64,000 nt of DNA from Cantharellus purpuraceus (taxonomy: Eukaryota > Basidiomycota > Agaricomycetes > Cantharellales > Hydnaceae), in assembly GCA_025174535.1 (NCBI GenBank), contig JALBUN010000048.1:1922001-1986000 (forward strand), written 5' to 3'. Shown here in pieces: positions 21,357 to 35,204 of the stretch; position 1 is the stretch's first letter, and every line of letters begins with the position of its first letter. Position numbers and translations under genes: made by a program. The notes below the pieces were generated by a model. The model did not search any database and was not told the DNA's origin. It worked only from the letters and a program-made list of their open reading frames with translations.

Positions 21357-23258
21357 CTAATGCAAGTCAAGAAGGACGAAAGCAGCCGCGCTTAAGCATT
21401 GAATGGCCTCGGCTGCAGGAAGAGGAAGAAAACCAACCTGAACCCGAACACCGGGGCCACTAAACCCTCCGCACGTACGGTGCACATCCAGAATATTGAT
21501 TTGACCTTCCCAAGCTAGACTCGGCATGCCACCTGGTGCCCCGTTGAGAATGGCGCCATTAATGGTACACTGGTTCATGGTGTATGAACTGATGCATCTT
21601 TTTATTTGGACCCATTGGCCAATAACTTGGACAGAGGTATGTCGCTGGACCGAAACCTGTATTTTTCCCATATTAGAAACCCTGGTGGAGGAGTTGTTTC
21701 CAGACAGCTCGGAAGGAACAGCCGAGGTGTTTCCGACGGTTGTTCTTGTGACACTGGAAGCAGAGCGACGTAAAGGGAACTGATCTTGTGCTTTTCCCTT
21801 GTCCAGATGACTGGATGAGGGTCTCATTGACGAGTTTGGGCGACTTGCGGACGAAGAGGACGTGGCGTTAGACGCTTTTGCGGACGTTAGCCACGTCTTA
21901 GAGAAGGAAGATAGGCGATTAGTGGTAGATTGTGACTTGACGGAAGAAAATTGGGCGAGAGTACCGCGCGAGGTGCTGGAGAGCTGGAGATGAAATGGTA
22001 TTGGGTTATTTATAGGATAAATTTGCGATTGTGGTAGCAGTAACTGTTTTGCAAGAGGTATGAGTACTGTCCTGTCGTCCGCAAAAAGGACATTATGAAA
22101 GAATAGTGTTACAGACGGATGAATGGATAATATGAACTCCTTCACCACCTTCCCTCACGGCTGTTTTGGATTCAAAGAGTCTCCATTCTTCAGGGGATGA
22201 TTTCAGTGTCGAGAGAAATGTCATGGAAGGCGGGAGTGAAGGATGATAGGGTCGAGAACGTGGAAAGTAGTTGATAGGTATCGTTAGACTGCCATCCCAT
22301 TTAAACCTTATTCCCTTTGTACTTGAGCCAGTAACACACTTACAGGACCTTCTTGTCAATCAGGGATCCTCTTCTGATAATTGTAGCCTGGAGAGTGTAC
22401 TTTGTCTCCAGGTGCACGCCTGAAATGAGCACAAAATAGCAATCGGCTAAGCGGGTACGAGGCCGGAATTTTCAGATGACCATCTTCGCGGTGGACGTGA
22501 CTTGGACTAACTTTGCAGACAAGGGTCATAACATAGGATCGTGCATGCGTATGAGGAGACAGACACGAACATCAGTCATTGGCATAACCAAATAAAGATA
22601 TGCTGTGTTAAACTGACCGGGTATACCTTCAAGCCGTGCAGAATAAGTTGGGGGAAGGGAGTGTGAAATCCTTTGATCATGATGCCTGTAGGTGGTCGGA
22701 AATATTAGACAAAAAGTTAATTTTGAAGGACAAAGAGCTTGGCATATTTGCGCAGTCGAAGACGGGGACGTCCGCAAAAATGGCAAACTCGCTCGTTTGG
22801 ATTCGGCTGTCGTTAAGGATACAGGCCGTTGGAACAACACTTCCTGCTCTGTGAAGAGAGGAACTATAGCATTTTCTGTAATAACAACGGATGCCATCGT
22901 GAGACTCATCACCCCCTCGAGCTGCTCTCAACTAAGTCTTGAGCAAGATCAGCGACTCGTGAGGATTGGTCTGGCGCACCTTGACCTCAACTCTAACGAC
23001 GCTTTCTGGCTTCAATATATCTAGGGCACCCCGAACGCTCGCACCCTGTCCATATGTTGGTTCTGTGCAAGTTGGGCTTTGATTGGTGAGAACAAGCCTA
23101 ACGTGCTTGTTCTTTTCTACATAGACCCCAGTCTCTTCTTGTATTACACGTCGATTTATCTGCAACCGTTCCTCATCTGGTCGCGGCTCAGACGTATATT
23201 GGGGCGTATCGGCTGCTGGCGAATACGCAGGGAGTATGCCGTCCGTAGCGGCCTCCAT
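21357..23258 (-). CDS. Arrestin-like protein
   Basis: Basidiomycete alpha-arrestin-like protein, probably an adaptor for membrane-protein trafficking or ubiquitination. The start is MEAATDGILPAYSPAADTPQ at 23256-23258, followed by YTSEPRPDEERLQ, a common N-terminal pattern of this family. The arrestin fold follows in several exons: GALDILKPESVVRVEVKVR, CILNDSRIQTSEFAIFADVP or an overlapping frame near 22750, LPPTYSARLEGIPGQFNTAY, the exon GVHLETKYTLQATIIRRGSL, and ending SLTIPINYFPRSRPYHPSLP with SSPEEWRLFESKT. The C-terminal half is a long Ser-rich linker (RNSSMRPSSSHLDKGK-like region near 21800), then a second conserved segment including GGFSGPGVRVQVGFLPLP. Stop at 21357-21359. The exon junctions near 22600-22900 are tentative because two frames are open. 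The initiator is ATG at 23258; six codons further upstream are in frame without ATG. Confidence 0.72.
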
Positions 23259-25209
23259 GTTGAAGGGAACAGACAAAGGTCTGTTCCGCGAACTTCACTG
23301 ACTATCTTTCACAACACTCGGATCCAAATCCAGGCAGTGCCTGATATGCATAGTGTTCTTTGTGCCCTGAACCAAATATATCCGTAGTTCGGCTGGTTCC
23401 TCATGAGCATCAAGCTTTCGCTGCGCAGCAAGGCAGAACAAGCCGAGATCTTATATTATATTATAAGACAGTAGACAGCATTGGCACTGAAATGTAGCAT
23501 TTGCTGCACGCACCTGTAAGATGCTAGATACAAGTCTCTTGATTTCAGCTCTGGAACGTCGACTGCGCTGGTCACGGTCGCGGACCCTTTAGCGACCTGA
23601 ATGATATGACATGTCATGACTAACTAAACCTGGCCAATTAGACGCACACCTCACAACATATGTGTGGTCCAAATCGGGTCGGATCTGTAATTATATACCC
23701 CTATCTGGCTGTTGTTCTCTATGTTTCCACAAAATCATGGTGTCCCTCCCCCGGGAACCTGAGCTGAAGAATGCATGCCTTGCCATGCCATCGTGCTTTG
23801 CCAAATACTATCCCCTTGCTCATCGGGGGCACAAGGGTCTAGAGAATTCAAATTTTCCAAGCCTTTTCCGCACACAAGTATAACTTGCGCGTTTAAGCCT
23901 GTTTTGACTAATGGTAAACGTCTAACTTACCAACTTAGTCTTTGCTTTACGTAACGCACGCACCTTTCATTCGTCAGCGGAGCCCAAGTACGGGTTCCTG
24001 GCCCTCTACGCAGTGACTTCTCAAAACAATTCGGAAGCTATCGAGTCCCTCGAGTATTGTTAACAATTCTGGAACATAAGTGGATGGTAGCTATGAACAG
24101 AAGAACGTGATGGTCTAAGATACATTCCCTTCTTCTTGCTGCTTTGGATTTGGCTTCTTCGCTACTCTGATCAGAACACGTCTTCACACTGTTGTCATTT
24201 CGCGTTTCACAAGGTGTCTGCGCACCTGAAAACTTTTGGGTGTGCTAACTTTCATATAGTAACCCCATTGGCACTGAGCAGTCCAATCTTTGGTAACCCA
24301 ATGTTAGCCGCTGGAATTAAAAATTGTGTATTGCGCCAGGTCCACGGCCAATCGATTTGCCAACATAGCCCAAGATTTCCTTACAGCTTTTAAGCAGCTG
24401 TATCACTCCCTTTTCACGTACGAGGGTGTCCTGATCGATGTCCCTGAGGGTTGAGTCCTGCTCAACTTTCTTGTGTCGATGTTAAGATTCGCAAGGAACC
24501 TATCACCTCTGCTTGACGCTTGCTATGAGGCACAAGTGCACCGGCTACACATTATCAGGGGGTTTTCTACCTCTGAGTAACTCTCATGACACTACAGCTA
24601 CCGGTCCACTTCTGTGGATGTCCATGTCCTCTGTGTTATATAATTTTGATCTGCTGCAGCCTCAGAGGGCGACCAATTGGATTTGACACAGATAGGGGTG
24701 TCAATAGCATTGATCCTACCAAGTACTACCAGCAAATGTTTTCATGACAGTCATTATTTACAGCTACGGTGCCACTTCTATGTGACATTGCCTGTGAGCT
24801 TCTGCAGACGTTCAGCGGGCTACTGATTGGACAAGACAGCGTGAGTTGATGCTATTAAACCTGACAGAAGATACCTATCATAACTTTAGTCTCGTGACCA
24901 TATGATCATTTAGTATTCACAACACAAAATATCAATATTTATATTGTTATCATCATTCTTCTATCTTTATGTAACGGACTTGACCTCGCGCAACTCTTGA
25001 GAAACACCATCCTGGGGTTCGCCTGCTGTCAACTATGGTATGGAAGTAAACTGCGTGATATGCTACTGGTAGCCCGTCGTCGTCAGCGCGCCTCGTAACG
25101 ACTGTCACTGGTCACGACTGGAGACACGATGAGAGTTTCTCAGTGTGCCTAGGCGAAAAGTGCAGGTCTAACAGTCTAACGGCTAACACTCCCATTCTTT
25201 AATCATACC
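23259..25209. other. Long intergenic region upstream of GUT1
   Basis: Nearly 2 kb between divergent arrestin-like and glycerol kinase genes. Short open stretches at 23662-23883 and 24136-24393 (plus) are unconvincing. No tRNA-like or repeat structure was seen. Confidence 0.45.
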
Positions 25210-27419
25210 ATGGCGCTGAAGCAAGGCGAGTTCATCGGAGCACTTGATGCTGGTACGACGTGAGTGGTGTGTCGTCACCCCGGCAGGAAGGCGTTCACCT
25301 TGCGCTGTTGTGCTGCAAATACAGCTCCGTACGATTTATCGTCTTTGATCAGTATGCCGACATTGTTGCACAGCGCCAACAGGAGTTTCCGCAGTATTAT
25401 GACCAGCCAGGGTATGTGGTACGCCCACCTACTAAGCATGTGCTATATTGTGACCACTTTGCAACTAGATGGCATTCACACGATGCCTCTGAGATCCTAG
25501 ATGTTTCCGAGAAATGTATTGCAGAGACTGTGAAGGAGCTAGAGTTCCTTGGTTGGGCCAGAGAAAGCATCAAGGCTATCGGTGGGGCCCTTCTAGACTT
25601 TTAGATAACCGACTAGTCATCTTATATTTTATAAGGCATCACAAACCAGCGTGAAACCGCAGTCGCATGGAGTCGGAAAACTGGCAAGCCTCTATGCAAA
25701 GCTATTGTCTGGACAGACAATCGTACCAAAGGCGTCGTAGCCCATTTCCAGCAGAAATTGGACGAGGAGGGGATTGAGGTTGAGCCAGGCGTCTTCAAGA
25801 AAGGCAAAGATGCACTCAGAGATATGTATGACTATTTTTCATATCATTTGCAAAGTGCTTAGCCGCGAATTGCAGCTCTGGGCTTCCACTGTCGACATAC
25901 TTCTCTGGCATCAAGCTCCGGTGGATGCTTGATCATCACACTGACGTGAGAGCTGCTCATGAAGCCGATGAGCTCATGTTCGGAACAGTCGAATCCTGGA
26001 TACTTTACGTAAATAGGCATTTCCCTTATTGGGTTCGCTATCCTGACCAACCCTCAGAACCTTACAGGAGGTGTTGAGGGTGGACTTCATGTGTCCGATC
26101 CTACGAACGCGTCTCGGACGCTTCTCATGGATCTCCGCAAACTGGAATGGTCATTCCCTCTTCTCAGGTTCTTTGGTTTCCGGTCGTCCATCCTTCCCAA
26201 GCTCGTCTCGTCTTCTCAGGTGTACGGTTCCATCGCGTCCGGTAGTCTGAAAGGTATCAAAGTTGCTGGTATTGTTGGTGATCAGCAGGGAGCACTCGTC
26301 GGAAACAAGTGCTTCAAAGAAGGGGAGGCAAAGTGCACGTTTGGGACCGGTGAGTCTCTGGGACGAGGTTGAGTGGTAGCAAAGCTTACACATTTGGTGC
26401 AGGCGCATTTTTGTTATTCACCACTGGGCTCGAGCCTGTCAAAAGTGCAAATGGCTTGATCAGTACCGTATGTCCATTTCATACCTCATTGCACAACTCA
26501 TTGAGTGGCATTCTTTCATTCGCGCAGGTAGCTTTCCAGGCCGGACCAAATTCATGTCCTGTCTATGCTCTCGAAGGCAGCAGTAAGTTGTAATACTTCT
26601 GTGTCGCCTCAGGGGGTGACGTTTCCTTGAAGTTGCCGTTGCAGGTAGTGCTATCAAATGGTAAGACGTTGCATTTGACCATGTGCATTTCCGTTGCTAG
26701 ACGCTTACATATAGGCTTCGCGACCAAATGGGCCTCATCTCCTCAGCATCTGAAATTAACACCTTGGCGGCAGGTGTGGATTCAACTGCTGGCCTTTACT
26801 TTGTGACAGCGTTTAACGGTCTCCTGGCACCGTACTGGGACCCTAGTGCCGGTGGATTAATAATTGGTGCGTCGGCTATAACATCACGTCTACCTTGTCG
26901 TTCGATCTGTTTTTGTTTGTTTCAGGCTTGAGCCCATACACAACTCCAGCGCACATTGCACGCGCAACGTTAGAGGCAAACGCGTTTCAGACGCGGGCGA
27001 TTCTCGATGCTATGAAGCTGGACTCCGAAGTCGACCTGAAGCATCTGAAGGTGGACGGCGGAATGACCAATGGAGATCTAGCGATGCAGGTGCTCGCGGA
27101 CGTGGGTGGCTTTGGGGTCGTTCGGCCTGAGATGCGGGAGTTTGTGTTCTAATGACTCTGTCTTTGGTTCTTTATTCATTGCATGGTTTGTTGTGGCAGA
27201 TCCACTGCGCTGGGGTCTGCGCTCTTGGCGGGGTCTGCAATTGGGTTCTGTGGTTGGGACATCAACAAGCCGGAAACTTTGTCGCAGGTGAATACAAAGG
27301 GCAGCAGGACGTTCACGCAATCTATTACCAACGAAGACAAGGAGCGGCGGTATAAGGGATGGCAGAGAGCTGTTGAACGCGCTAAAGGATGGGCGGAGGC
27401 AGCAGCTGATGACAATTGA
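25210..27419 (+). CDS. GUT1: Glycerol kinase
   Basis: ATP-dependent phosphorylation of glycerol to glycerol-3-phosphate (FGGY kinase family). The first exon reads [17 protein letters not shown], an N-terminal phosphate-binding motif, then after an intron [20 protein letters not shown]. Further family motifs are [90 protein letters not shown] and [20 protein letters not shown]. The final exon begins [16 protein letters not shown] after an intron at about 27140-27199 and ends in AEAAADDN. About ten introns and roughly 530 residues, normal size. ATG at 25210 is in good context (ACCATGG). Confidence 0.95.
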
Positions 27420-27753
27420 CAACCTGCCAGTGCACCCAGTAACGAGCGTGAAGGGCTTTGTATGTATTTGAAATATCGTGTCACATTGTATCTATTCTCC
27501 CATGGGGTGTACTCAGACAACTAGTTAAGAATTGGTAGCTAGCAATATGATGCAGGTTCAAGTATAGAGAGCAAGCGCCAGTCAGCCCTTCACTGCAGGG
27601 GTTCGTTTTAGAGGTTGGTGATCGCGGGAGATTGAAGGGAGCGCTGTGACTGGAAGGCCCAGTGCAAACCCGTGATAAAGTCACGTGCTTAAAGTACTTA
27701 CAAGTACTTCTGGTGCCAATCTACACCGTGCCAAGCAAGTGCCAATACGCGCT
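27420..27753. other. Intergenic region between GUT1 and QNS1
   Basis: Head-to-tail spacer of 334 bp containing the GUT1 3' UTR and QNS1 promoter. The palindrome-like AAGTACTTACAAGTACTT lies near 27690-27708; no function is assigned. Confidence 0.5.
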
Positions 27754-30700
27754 ATGGGACACTTGATAACTGTCGCCACGTAAGTGTATCTCCTGGAAGC
27801 CGTGTTTCTCACCAATGAATCTAGCCTATCAGATGGTAAGGAGAAGCAGTACGCGCAGTACGTATTGATTTACAAGGTTCCATAGCTCCTTAAACCAATG
27901 GGCTTTGGACTTTGAGGTGTGATTGCTCTAAAGTATAACGAATCACTATTCTTCATAATTCACACAGGGCAACCTTGAGCGAATCCTTTTAAGCATCAGG
28001 ATCGCTAAGGAGAGGGGTGCAACTCTCCGTGTAGGCCCCGAGCTTGAGATATCGTTCGTTCATTCTACGAGTTTAAGCTTTCAACACCTTCTAATAACAT
28101 TGTAGCGGGTATGGCTGCCTTGACCACTTTTTAGAAGGCAATCGGCTTCCTTTGAGAATGCATGTGCTCAGATGAGCTGACGAGAGTTCAGGGGACACGG
28201 TGCTCCACTCTTGGGAGATTCTTGCAAAAATTCTTGTTTCCGAAGAGGCTTTGGACATCATGTGTGATATCGGGATGTAAGCCAACGATGTTATCAAGTC
28301 ACTCGAAACTGTGCACTTCTCTGAATCGTTGCTAGGCCCGTGGTACACAAGAATGTGATATACAATTGCAGAATTATCATCCATAATAGGAAGATTTTAC
28401 TCATCCGTCCAAAGATGTGGCTGGCTAATGACGGTAACTACCGCGAGCTGAGGTATTTTACACCATGGACGAAGCATCGCCAATGGGAAGAGCATTTTCT
28501 TCCAAGAATGATCCGAGATATAACACAGCAGGTGCTGTTTTCATTGAGTTCAAGGTGTTAGTGACGTCGCTAATATGCGGATCTAGTCTACTGTTCCGTT
28601 TGGGGACGCCGTTGTAAGCACTTTGGACACGTGCATTGGTGTAGAACTTTGTGAAGAGCTGTTCACGCCTGCCAGGTTTGTCATATACACCAATACTTAT
28701 GGCAGTCTGTCTTACGCTACAATATCTAGTCCCCATATCTTGATGGGTTTGGACGGCGTGGAAATATTTACTAATTCAAGTGGAAGCCACCATGAATTGA
28801 GGAAATTGTATAGACGAGTCGACCTCATCAAGGAAGCCATGCTTAAGGTATTATTGACATTCGCGGACTCACAGCCGCCCTCTAACTTGTTCATTCTAGT
28901 TAGGGGGCATATATCTCTACGCTAATCAACAAGGTTGTGACGGTGACCGTCTCTACTATGATGGTTGCGCGATGATTGCGGTAAATGGCCGCATCGTTGC
29001 TCAGGGTAGCCAATTCTCTCTTAATGATGTTGAGGTGGTTAGCGCCACCATCGACATTGAAGACGTTCGGTCACATCGCGCATCCAGCAGCCGGAGCTGC
29101 CAGGCCGCCAGTGCGGAGCGTTACCACCGTATCGAGGTGCCATTCGCGATGTCATCTGGTCAATTGGACCAGGTTCTGGATATTCCAGCTGCGAGGTCGT
29201 TCGAATTGAGGTATCACACTCCAGAGGAAGAGATTGCGTGTGTATTCAACATCATAACACCCTACCTGCTTGTTAATTGACTGCATTGGTTCAGCCTTGG
29301 TCCAGCGTGCTGGCTCTGGGATTATCTTCGTCGGTCGCGTACTCAAGGATATTTTATTCCTCTTAGCGGCGGAATTGACAGCTGTGCCACTTCTGTCATT
29401 GTCTATTCCATGTGCCGTCTCGTTGCTGAAGCGGCCACAAAGGCGGGTAAGTAAATTTCACCCTTATGAACTATGTCGTTCAATTCGGTTCTCGCAGATA
29501 AACAAGTCATAGAGGATGCTCGGAGGATGACGGGGGAACCCACAGATTCGAGTTACATCCCCTCTGATCCTCGAGAGTTTGCAAACCGCATATTCCATAC
29601 GTGCTATATGGGGACTGAGAATTCGAGCGAGGAAACGAGGCGACGAGCCAAGCTATTAGCAGAGGCCATAGGCAGGTACGTGACTCTGAGACAACTTCAC
29701 ATTAGGCTTCATGTCAGCTTTGATGTCAGCTATCACGTAGATTTGAATATGGACAGTGTTGTGACGGCCGTCCGACAGCTGTTCGGTTTCGTCACAGGGA
29801 TCAAGCCCAGGTTTCGGGCTAATGGAGGATCAAACGCAGAGAATTTGGCTCTCCAAAATATTCAGGTCAGCCTACATGGATGCGCCTCACTATGGCTATG
29901 TGACTCTTGAGCAGGCCCGATTAAGGATGGTTCTTGCATATATGTTCGCACAGCTGCTGCCTTGGGTGCGTGGCAAGGTGGGCGGGTTACTTGTGTTGGG
30001 CAGTGCAAACGTGGACGAGAGGTCAGCGTTACCAGAGGTTGAAGTGCTGACCGATTTCACTAACTTCGATGTTAGTCTGCGTGGATATTTAACTAAATAT
30101 GACTGCTCCTCTGGTGCGTGGACGCAGTTTATTCTTCATGTTATCTTACACTCTTTTTTTTTGCAGCCGACATCAATCCCATCGGTGGCATTAGTAAGAC
30201 CGACTTGAAGAGATTCATCGCGTATGCTCGCGACGCCTTCGATCTCCCTATATTAGACAGGTATGAACGCACTCCACAGTTCCTCATCCTGTGTTTCACG
30301 ACGCTTGTTAGCTTCTTGACTGCTGTTCCGACAGCAGAATTAGAGCCAATTACTGACACCTACGTACAAGCCGATGAGGTGGGTGGCTTTGTTCCCGGGA
30401 AGAACAACCTTTTTCAGTTTCTACCACGTGCAGGCAGACATGGGTATGACCTATGATGAACTTTCCTCTTTCGGCCGCATCCGCAAGGTGGAGAAATGCG
30501 GCCCGTACAGCATGTTCACCAAACTCGTCCATGAATGGGGATCCTTCCTTTCACCAACACAGGTCTGCTCGTGGATTTGACATAATATACATTTCATGAC
30601 TAACTTGAAAGTAATATCAGATCGCTGAGAAGGTGAAGCTGTTCTTTTTCGAGTACGCCCGGAATCGGCATAAGATGACCACACTCACGCCTGCATATCA

Positions 30701-30969
30701 TGCAGTGAGTAGACAACAGCACTCCGCACGCTTGTATCAACTGACGACATTCTGCACATAGGAATCATACAGTCCTGATGACAACCGTGAGTTGCCCGTC
30801 AACTGTTTTTGTACGCCCTCGTTAAGTATATGTTTCAGGATTTGATCTTCGCCCATTCCTGTACCCTGCCCGGTTTCCCTTCCAATTCAGGAAGATAGAC
30901 GAGGTTGCTGCGCTCCTTCCGGATCGTTCAAATATCTCTGCAGTACAAGAGAAGGCAAAGGTAGAATAA
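27754..30969 (+). CDS. QNS1: Glutamine-dependent NAD+ synthetase
   Basis: Final step of NAD+ synthesis: amidates deamido-NAD+ using ammonia from glutamine. Exon 1 is MGHLITVAT, and an intron leads to [17 protein letters not shown] sequence. The nitrilase-fold glutaminase domain shows [17 protein letters not shown], the lysine segment [19 protein letters not shown] and the nucleophile cysteine in [11 protein letters not shown]. The synthetase domain shows the P-loop [46 protein letters not shown] and [19 protein letters not shown]. It ends near [20 protein letters not shown] and stops at 30967-30969. Around fifteen short introns. Length of about 710 residues matches yeast Qns1. Convergent with SEC6, only 95 bp between stop codons. 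Confidence 0.93.
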
Positions 30970-31064
30970 TATTTATGCGCACATGTGTAGGATTGACAGC
31001 GTACAATGCAATGACGGTACTGTCCTGTGTAGAAGCAGTGAAGAAACGATGAAAAGGAATACAA

Positions 31065-33478
31065 TTATTTGTTGAGTAAACGTGCGAATGCACTCTGAAT
31101 CACGATTTTCTTCATGATGGTAGGTTCTGGGGCTGATGAGATGGCTGATTCAGCTCAATGAAGTAGGTGGAGGATAGTCGTGACTCACGGTCTGTTAAAC
31201 CCTCGTCCTTCACTTTCCGTTTCACGCTGTCCATAACTTCATTTACAGCCGACCTGTCCAGGTCCTCTCGAGCTTTCATGAGACCTTCCACAAAAGCGAG
31301 ACACGGGCCATGTTTCTTCGCAAAACTCCAATAAGACAAGAAGACCATACTCTTGGAAGCTTCTAACAGTGATAACACCAACTCGACCACCTCGAAGTAC
31401 GCCTCCAATTCCTTCGGAGGTTTGAGCGTTGAGAAGAATTGAAACGCCTCGCTGACGTCGCTTTTAATCTGTTGCGTCGCTGCGGGCATGCGTAGCTTGC
31501 TCGAGTTGGCGAGGGCCGTTAAATAGGTGATAAGGAAGGTATCCAGAAGATCCTCCACGAGGAGCTCAAGAATAGATGAGTTCAGGTAGGCTTGGTAGTC
31601 CGACATATAATCGCGGATGGTCTCAATTATTTGACTCATGATTCCATTGTACCAAGCTACCCCGAAAAGCTGTTTTGTAGCCGGCTTGAGATCGTTGAAG
31701 ATGAGGTCAATAAGTGTTTGTGTGCACTTCTTAGCAACGTCCAGATACCCGTCAATAGCATCGTTGAGTCGTTCGCTGATGATGACTTTGTACTTCTCAA
31801 ACACTAGCGGCTCGAGCCGGGCCGCGAGTGCCTCTGCATAATCAGCACACTTGATTTGGTCGTTGGCGAGTGCAATGACATATTCAACCAGGCCTCCCAG
31901 AGCTTCCTCCGGCTTTTCAACTTGTTTCTTGTACTCCGCCTCTACAGTCTGGATCCACTGCAACTGTGTTTGGCGCATGACACGATTGCTATCCTCCACG
32001 ACTCGCGTGAGAATTGCTCCTTGCCTGCTATCAGCAGCGAGATCAACCTGCTGATTGACCATCTGGAACATAATGACCGCGCCCTGCATGCCATACAAAC
32101 CATCGGGGTCCAACTCTGGTGGTTGCTCGCGTGTGACAAACTCCTTTATCTCTGTCTTCATAAGGTTCGCGCTCCACTCGTCCAGCTTCTTGAGAATCAA
32201 GCGGAGATAATCTTCAATTAGCGTTTGATCCTTTCCATCGAGTAATGGAGGCTCCAAGAGCTCTGGCGGGACCTGTAATTCCTTCATGCTCTTTCGGTAC
32301 TCTTTCATCCAAGCATGCAATTGAAGTATGACAGTGGCCTCAGGCTCATCAGCAACCAGTTTCTTTATGGTCTCATTGAGAGATTTGTGATACTCCCGCA
32401 TGTAGTGGTTGTAGATTTCATAGTCGGGGGGAAAACATGGCACGACATCCTCCTCGATCCGAATTATGTCCTGGTAGATCCAACCTAAGCTATCCAAGAA
32501 TGCTGAAGGATTCTCGCGATCTTGTATATAGGCTTCCTCGAATTTTTGACGTATGGACTCTGTGATGGTTTTCATCATATTGGATCGATAATGTTTGATC
32601 TGCCGTGCATTAGCCTGCATTGACTTGAATTTTGCCGCAGCATCCATGTTGGCAGCCTTTTTCACAAGCTTTATTGCGATTGCCTACAATGAAAAGATAT
32701 TAGCCAGACTAAAGAGAGAATGTGTGACATGACGGCACCTTCTGGTCTTCCGATCCCTCTATCTCCACGATTTTACAAAGTTTGACGATGACCTCCGGAT
32801 GTCCAGCCCGCACAATAGGAAGAACATTACGTGACAACTCTCCAATGTATTGGTCGAACTCCGCGATGACCTTGTCTAACCTTTCGAACCAGCGATTCAG
32901 GATAGCTCGGGAGTCCGCAGAGGCTTTCTTTGCTTGGTGTAATGTTTGGTTACGGAATGCCTCGAGTTGGTGAAGCTGATGGTGGATAGGGAAGAGATTG
33001 GAGGCCGGTCCTGTGATGTCCCGTTTGTCGGATGCCAACATGTCCTCTAGGTCGTCGAGTCTCGAATACATCTCTCGTAAGTTGTTCACCATCTCCTCCA
33101 CTTGCGCAAAATTTCTATGCACCAATGAGACCTGGAATGCGTATCAGCGGCTTGCAAGTCAGTGTGAGCAAGTGTATAAAGTACCCGGCTAATCTGGTCA
33201 AACGTCTTGACGACGTTCTGAGGGTCTCTACACAACTTGTCGACATTCGCCATCTCATCCTTGATAGTCTGTACGCTCTTCCTTGTGCTGAATAACTTCT
33301 TGAGTCCTTCACGTGTCGTGTCCAGCTGGTCTTTGACGCCACTCTTCAGTTTCGAATCAATGGAGGCCTTTTCTTTCTCAAGTTTCTTCCTAAACGCCGC
33401 TATCTTGAGAAGATCGTCTGGAGATTGAAGGTACTCCCCTACGGCCTGAGCTGCATTGGCCGACGTTGGCACTGACAT
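31065..33478 (-). CDS. SEC6: Exocyst complex component Sec6
   Basis: Subunit of the exocyst, which tethers secretory vesicles at the plasma membrane. Starts MSVPTSANAAQAVGEYLQSP at 33476-33478. Exon 1 is coiled-coil rich (FRKKLEKEKASIDSKLKSG), and an intron at about 33134-33186 leads to VSLVHRNFAQVEEMVNNLRE. A second intron (about 32694-32739) precedes the long helical exon with DSLGWIYQDIIRIEEDVVPC, YGMQGAVIMFQMVNQQVDLA and LLVEDLLDTFLITYLTALAN. A final small exon after an intron beginning at about 31188 reads EPTIMKKIVIQSAFARLLNK. About 750 residues, as in other fungi. The last exon is easily missed because the reading frame stays open into the intron to 31112. Divergent from PAF1 with 81 bp between start codons. 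Confidence 0.92.
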
Positions 33479-33559
33479 GGCCACGGTCTTGCTGTGACGA
33501 GCGCTTGGTAGCGCGTTGCGCTATCCAACAATTAGCTTGGTCAGCAGTTTAGCCTTCTC
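33479..33559. promoter_or_regulatory. 81-bp divergent promoter of SEC6 and PAF1
   Basis: Only 81 bp separate the two start codons. No TATA box is visible. A GC-rich near-palindrome (GCGCTTGGTAGCGCGTTGCGC-like, around 33506-33525) lies in the middle. Initiation sites and any activator sites must be shared or lie inside the genes. Confidence 0.55.
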
Positions 33560-35204
33560 ATGAGTGGCTTCAAAAAGAGGTGCCATTTGGTTTTTACACA
33601 GGCGGCAGTTATACTGAATCTTTGTCGATTATCAGCAAGCTCGACCTTTTGGTGAGAGTACGGTATAACAACCCTCTACCCGCGCCCCCATTTCCGCCCA
33701 AATTGCTTAGGATTCCAACGAATCCTTCTCGTTATGCTCGACCAGATTTCATCGCTGAACTCGCCTATGAGGCCCCTCTACCTATGGTTGTTGATGCAGA
33801 GTGTGGCATGCCTCTTGATCTTGGGAAATGGGACTGTCTATGGGAGGAGAATGCAGACACATCCGGTGTGTTTTCAGCATTAAGACTGGAAGCCTTGTTC
33901 ACTATGTATCTAATCTACAGCATTGAATCCAAGCCCTTTGAATAAGCCGGAGCTAGATCCAGAGGATCAGTTCCTTGTTTCTGATAGCTTTGCGACCCCT
34001 GGACAACTCACGAACGGCTCACATTCCGGCGTCGCCTCAACCAATTCACCAGGGCCTAGCACCGCGAATGTTCCATGGTTGCGCAAGACTGAATACATCA
34101 GTCGTGAAGGCATCCACCGTATACGGGCGTCCCAGGATGTGTAAGTCTAACATTATCACCTATGGACTGCTATCTCACTTGTAACTCAGCAACACCATCA
34201 ATGATGTAACCATTGACGTCTCAAGAGCAGCACAAATACGGGACATTGAGGCGTCATTCCCTTCTCCAGATGAACCTTTCGACCTTACTTTGCTCAAACA
34301 CCCAAGTAAACCTGGGATCACGGCTGTCGAGTCATATGATATTTTTCCTGACTCAGAGATATGGGCAAATGCCTACGATCTTTTCAAATTCTCTGAGCGT
34401 CCAGGAGAGCGTCCTTTAGACGTACGATCATATCTGTTATTGTATACAGAAGGGCTGATAGCCGTTGCAGACCGACGATCCACGTCTGGATTGTGCCATC
34501 CTACGACCAATGGAGTCGGATGGCGACCACTTCTTGGCCTATTATCTTACACGAGAAGATGCACCTGCAGAGTTATTCAAAGACAGTCGGTTTCTCGATG
34601 ATACCAAAAATCCCGTGCGCCTTCCTTTTGTTCTTTTCCATTCCATGATGCTGGGTACATGCTGACATGCATCTAGATTACCCCATTCTTCTGGGTACGC
34701 GACTATGAAACGGTCAAAATTGAGCAGGATGTGCCCAACGAATTTTTGCTCGTCCTTGATGATGGGGATTTACCGCCAACTCATACGGTTGATGGTGACA
34801 TACTCGAGCGGAGAGCGAAAGGTGCATATTACAAAAACCTTGAACGGAAGATTACTCTTAAGAAGAAGCGTGTAAATGTGAGTCTGTTGCATGAGCAGGA
34901 GCTTGATCGAACAAGCTGACTGTGTGGTCACCGACAGAAACACGAAACTGTGGCCTACACCGATAAATGGGATGTGATAAATCTCTCACATGCCCCGCTA
35001 AGTAGCGAGGAAGCGGAGGAGCGCGAGGAAGTGCTCGCCGAAGTCATGGATCCAATGTTCTTATTCTCTAGAGCCGAGGGTGATGGTGACAGAGATGCAG
35101 ATGCAGAAGGAGAAGTTCATGTGGAAGAAGGTGCTGCACCTGTCGACACCAATGGACTGGATGATCCGCCACTTGGCGAGGCGCCTGTTGAAGTCACCAC
35201 ATGA
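33560..35204 (+). CDS. PAF1: RNA polymerase II-associated factor Paf1
   Basis: Core subunit of the nuclear Paf1 complex, which couples Pol II elongation with histone modification. A 20-nt first exon (MSGFKK; 33560-33579) is spliced over a 56-nt intron (33580-33635) to KLDLLVRVRYNNPLPAPPFP, the hallmark Paf1 N-terminus. Following motifs are YARPDFIAELAYEAPLPMVV, GMPLDLGKWDCLWEE, WLRKTEYISREG, IEASFPSPDEPFDLTLLKHP and DYETVKIEQDVPNEFLLVLD. The tail is acidic (DGDRDADAEGEVHVEEGA), as usual in the family. About 410 residues, seven or eight introns, stop at 35202-35204. Convergent with DBP9, 149 bp apart. Confidence 0.92.
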